From: Paenibacillus sp. JJ-223
Lineage (GTDB): Bacteria > Bacillota > Bacilli > Paenibacillales > Paenibacillaceae
Direction of reading: 5' to 3'
Length of the DNA: 64,000 nucleotides
Assembly: GCF_927798175.1 (NCBI RefSeq)
Contig: NZ_CAKMMP010000006.1
Location: 310,001 to 374,000, forward strand
Shown: in pieces, positions 61,379 through 64,000 of the stretch
How positions within the stretch are numbered: position 1 is the stretch's first letter
Layout of the letters: every line of letters starts with the position of its first letter
Position numbers and translations under genes: made by a program
The notes under the pieces: generated by a model
What the model was told of the DNA's origin: nothing
What the model saw: only the letters and a program-made list of their open reading frames with translations
Database searches by the model: none

Positions 61379-61427
61379 CAAAGGCAAGGAAAGGAGGAAA
61401 CTCCGCCATCCTCGCCTTTTTTTGCAT
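61379..61427 (+). terminator. terminator of the HipA-like operon
   Basis: AAAGGCAAGGA pairs with TCCTCGCCTTT, around an inner GGAG/CTCC hairpin, followed by a T run. Confidence 0.8.
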
Positions 61428-61548
61428 TGACATATATTTTGGTATTGTGCATCGCAGAAGGTCATGCTGGCACCAGGCATCTGGTTTCCAAACGCATGAA
61501 TTTGATTTACAATTGATGGAAACAAGCCGTATGCAAAGGGGGAAAATC

Positions 61549-62577
61549 ATGAGCGGAAGTTGGCATGCTTCCATGCAAGGCGTTCCCTGGAACGAGGACA
61601 AAATGAATGAGGCAGTCCGCTGTTTGCGGCATCGCGCGACGGTCAGCATTGCAGTCGGGGCGGATCAAACGGAGGATTTGTTTGCTTTGGACAAGCAGGT
61701 GTTTTTTAGACGGCCGGATCTCATTTTGCACGTGTGGAACAGGGATGAGAAAGCCAGTTACACGAAGGAGTTTCTCGAAACGCTCGCGCAACTGAAACAT
61801 GCAGCCGCCTTGAAGCTGGATCTCCGGCAATCGCAGGATCTGTCCACGCTTGGCGCCATGGAGCAAATGCAGTTCCTGAACGTGAGTTCGCCCAAAAAAG
61901 CGGTAAACTTGGAGTTTATCGAGTCCTATAAACGCTTGACCTATTTGGAGCTGCACGGCAAATTCACGGATCTAACGCCGATTTCGGAATGCATTCGTCT
62001 GGATACGCTCGTACTAAATTGTAAGGTGGATCGGTTGGACGTGGCGGCAGAGCTGCCGCTGCTCAAATACCTCGGCATCGACAGTTGTGAATTAAATGCT
62101 CCGCTTGCCGCGTTGGGAGATTCGAACGTAAGCATGTTGAGATTGTCCGCAGTCCGTAAGTTGAGCGACATCGGCGAGTTGGCCCTGTTGCACAACTTGG
62201 AATTTCTGCATTTGGCATTGCCCAAGGTGGAGTACCTGTGCAATTTTTCGAAGCTGGACAGGCTCAGACAATTGGAGCTGGATTACATGAAATCGCTGCG
62301 GATTATAGACCAACTATGGACTGCGCGCAACCTTGAAGCGATTACGCTTAAAGAGATCAACACGTCGATTAAAGCGGAAGCTTTTGACCCATTGGCAGAA
62401 ATGGAGCATCTAAGGCAGGTGGATTTTCGTTTTATCGATATGAACAAAGGGCGCATTGCGGCCATGCGCGAACGGTTGGAACATGCGGGCAAGGGCCATC
62501 TGCTGATTGACCATATCCCGGAGGAACAACGCATTCGCTCTATGGTGATCGAGCATTTGTCTCCCATTTTGATGTGA
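61549..62577 (+). CDS. leucine-rich-repeat-like protein
   Basis: A 342-residue cytoplasmic protein. Residues 85-300 contain about nine irregular repeats of the pattern L-x-x-L-x-L (LKLDLRQSQDLSTLGAM, LTYLELHGKFTDLTPIS, LKYLGIDSCELNAPLAAL, LEFLHLALPKVEYLCNF, LRQLELDYMKSLRIIDQL). The N-terminal part contains HRATVSIAVGADQTEDLFAL. The family is not identified; repeats of this kind usually bind proteins. The start at 61549 has AAAGGGGG about eight bases upstream. A NUDIX gene follows 72 bases later. Confidence 0.7.
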   Translation: MSGSWHASMQGVPWNEDKMNEAVRCLRHRATVSIAVGADQTEDLFALDKQVFFRRPDLILHVWNRDEKASYTKEFLETLAQLKHAAALKLDLRQSQDLSTLGAMEQMQFLNVSSPKKAVNLEFIESYKRLTYLELHGKFTDLTPISECIRLDTLVLNCKVDRLDVAAELPLLKYLGIDSCELNAPLAALGDSNVSMLRLSAVRKLSDIGELALLHNLEFLHLALPKVEYLCNFSKLDRLRQLELDYMKSLRIIDQLWTARNLEAITLKEINTSIKAEAFDPLAEMEHLRQVDFRFIDMNKGRIAAMRERLEHAGKGHLLIDHIPEEQRIRSMVIEHLSPILM

Positions 62578-62649
62578 TCGGCGAATCCGGCAGACACGAA
62601 AGACCCGTTATTTCCAGATGCCTAAATACAAGAGAGCAGGTGGAAGTCG

Positions 62650-63273
62650 ATGAGCTCAGACATGCAATGGCTTGATTGGGTTAAGCGAATTCAAGCGATC
62701 GCCCAAACCGGGCTGACATACTCCAAGGACGTGTACGACCTTGAACGATTTGAAGAGTTAAGAGAACTTAGCATTGAAATGCTTGCGAATTATACGAATG
62801 TCAGCCGGGAGAAAATCAAGCTTCACTTCGGAAGCGAAACGGGATATGCCACGCCTAAGGTGGACATACGCGGAGTCGTCTTTAAAGAGGGAAAAATATT
62901 GCTGGTGCGGGAAAAAGCCGACAATGCCTGGGCATTGCCGGGCGGGTGGGCTGACATTGGACATTCTCCTTCGGAAATCGCCGTAAAAGAAATCGAAGAA
63001 GAATCAGGTTACATTACGGTACCCAAGCGGATACTTGCCGTGATGGATAAAAAATTCCACGATCATCCCCCGGAACAATATCACGTGTATAAAATCTTTA
63101 TCGAATGCCAGATTGTGGCCGGACAGCCCAATGGCGGGGTTGAAACGAGCGAAGTTGCCTTTTTTGATAGAGACCGGTTGCCAGAGCTCTCGTTGGAGCG
63201 AAATACGGTGAAGCAGATTCAAACGATGTTTCAGTTTCTGGATGATCCGAGCAAAACCGTTATTTTGGATTAA
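62650..63273 (+). CDS. NUDIX hydrolase with N-terminal helical domain
   Basis: A 207-residue cytoplasmic enzyme. Residues 1-60 are a helical extension typical of this subgroup (WLDWVKRIQAIAQTGLTYSK, then VYDLERFEELRELS). The NUDIX core begins VDIRGVVFKEGKILLVRE. The Nudix box is GGWADIGHSPSEIAVKEI, then EEESGY, with the final glutamates of the metal site kept. It should hydrolyse a nucleoside diphosphate derivative such as ADP-ribose or a sugar nucleotide. AGGTGG precedes the ATG. A DUF4303 gene follows in the same direction. Confidence 0.92.
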   Translation: MSSDMQWLDWVKRIQAIAQTGLTYSKDVYDLERFEELRELSIEMLANYTNVSREKIKLHFGSETGYATPKVDIRGVVFKEGKILLVREKADNAWALPGGWADIGHSPSEIAVKEIEEESGYITVPKRILAVMDKKFHDHPPEQYHVYKIFIECQIVAGQPNGGVETSEVAFFDRDRLPELSLERNTVKQIQTMFQFLDDPSKTVILD

Positions 63274-63380
63274 ACGTTAAGATGGCATCAATACGTCGAC
63301 GATTGAGGAGTGGGAAGTTTATTTGGACCTGCTGCGTTGCTAGGGTGGAAGGGAATAAATTGGGGAAAGGACGAACCATC

Positions 63381-63914
63381 ATGACTGTTTTTTTGAAGCA
63401 ATTTGAGGAGCGCTTTCGGGCAAGCTTTGTGGAAGATTTGAAAAGAACGTTGGAACAAACGCGAAATGAACGCGTGTATGCCTGTGCTTTTGGCACGGAT
63501 AGCGACTTCGTCACCTTATTTTTGGCCGTAAATACGGAGGAATCGCTGGCTCGGCATATTGCCGACATGAAGAAGAAAGGGCTGTGTAACTCGAAAGAGG
63601 ATGAAATTTATTTCAGGTGGGGTTGTTCGGAGTACCAATATGGTGACGACACGCATTTCAATGATATCAGCAAGCTGTTGTATGCCGTAGAAAATGCATA
63701 TGACTACAAGGACCAATTGATCGAGATCATTGCAAGGGTGGTTCAGGAAACGGAACCGTCAGTTTTTGCCGAATACGGGCAATCCAAGGAAGACATCGTC
63801 TTTTTTGTGTCCATGACGGATGACGATCAGGCAGAGGAGCTGGAGAACGAATCGGTTGCGCTGATGACCCGCCCGGAGCTGATTGAGGGATTTTTGAAGC
63901 GGTATGAGCAATAA
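63381..63914 (+). CDS. DUF4303 family protein
   Basis: A 177-residue acidic cytoplasmic protein. VYACAFGTDSDFVTLFLAVN, then YFRWGCSEYQYGDDTHFNDI, then SKLLYAVENAY match DUF4303. The end reads MTDDDQAEELENESVALMTR. The family is found as a predicted immunity protein beside polymorphic toxins, though no toxin is seen here. The start at 63381 has AAAGGACG about eight bases upstream. Nothing is visible in the last 86 bases of the window. Confidence 0.85.
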   Translation: MTVFLKQFEERFRASFVEDLKRTLEQTRNERVYACAFGTDSDFVTLFLAVNTEESLARHIADMKKKGLCNSKEDEIYFRWGCSEYQYGDDTHFNDISKLLYAVENAYDYKDQLIEIIARVVQETEPSVFAEYGQSKEDIVFFVSMTDDDQAEELENESVALMTRPELIEGFLKRYEQ

Positions 63915-64000
63915 GGGAACGTGATTTCGTCAATTGAATCTTTTATTAACAACGGAAATTCGGCAGCAGATTCAAGGCCCTCAGGTTGTGTTGTGGAAAG

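Overview
This window looks like a stretch of a Paenibacillus-type Firmicute chromosome. The evidence is a roughly even GC content, strong AGGAGG-like ribosome binding sites, sigma-A promoters, LicT/BglG-type antiterminator sites, cre-like boxes, and many carbohydrate uptake and degradation genes beside DUF and immunity-type families common in that genus. I see no rRNA, tRNA, CRISPR array, complete insertion sequence or prophage.

Layout: 1-625, a SUFU-domain gene running off the left edge. 1200-6220, a beta-glucoside locus (GH1 phospho-beta-glucosidase, LicT antiterminator, EIIBCA permease) with a ribonucleic antiterminator (RAT) site and terminator in front of every gene, plus one orphan RAT. 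6380-14270, small genes: Gly/Pro-rich protein, PilZ, SUKH, lipoprotein, chemoreceptor, ankyrin-DUF4274, GNAT, VOC. 14513-17378, secreted alkaline phosphatase and a PanE-like reductase, the latter divergent from a TetR gene. 18176-22623, a GGDEF-like/HTH regulator, AbgT transporter and M20 amidohydrolase. 22700-25409 and 28080-29931, two secreted-protein genes (an SLH-like/carboxylesterase fusion and an Sde182-like nucleoside-hydrolase-fold lipoprotein), each with promoter, cre-like box, RAT and terminator. Between them lie a beta-propeller protein and a DUF1697 gene. 29996-34767, an MFS-TetR operon, SUKH, DUF2625 and a second MFS exporter. 35025-38983, a VOC gene, a BlaR1/BlaI-type module flanked by 41-bp direct repeats, and a short hybrid-cluster protein with an FNR-type box. 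39183-47053, a PTS EIIBC-like protein lacking its phosphocysteine, then a LacI-controlled sugar ABC transporter with an intracellular GH30 glycosidase. 47236-53704, a tandem-domain MerR regulator divergent from an alpha/beta hydrolase, a DUF1963-like gene, CueP, and a Fur-controlled siderophore uptake pair without its ATPase. 53705-64000, a palindromic repeat cluster, a dCache chemoreceptor, an aminotransferase, an HSL-type esterase, an APH-fold kinase, a HipA-like kinase with a 49-aa companion, an LRR protein, NUDIX and DUF4303.

The most interesting theme is regulatory. Six or seven RAT-like elements occur at three separate loci but only one antiterminator gene lies in the window, so one beta-glucoside antitermination regulon may include two extracellular proteins not usually assigned to it. 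Several other regulators sit beside sequence palindromes placed inside matched promoters (BlaI, LacI, TetR, Fur, FNR), which makes their local targets unusually easy to predict.
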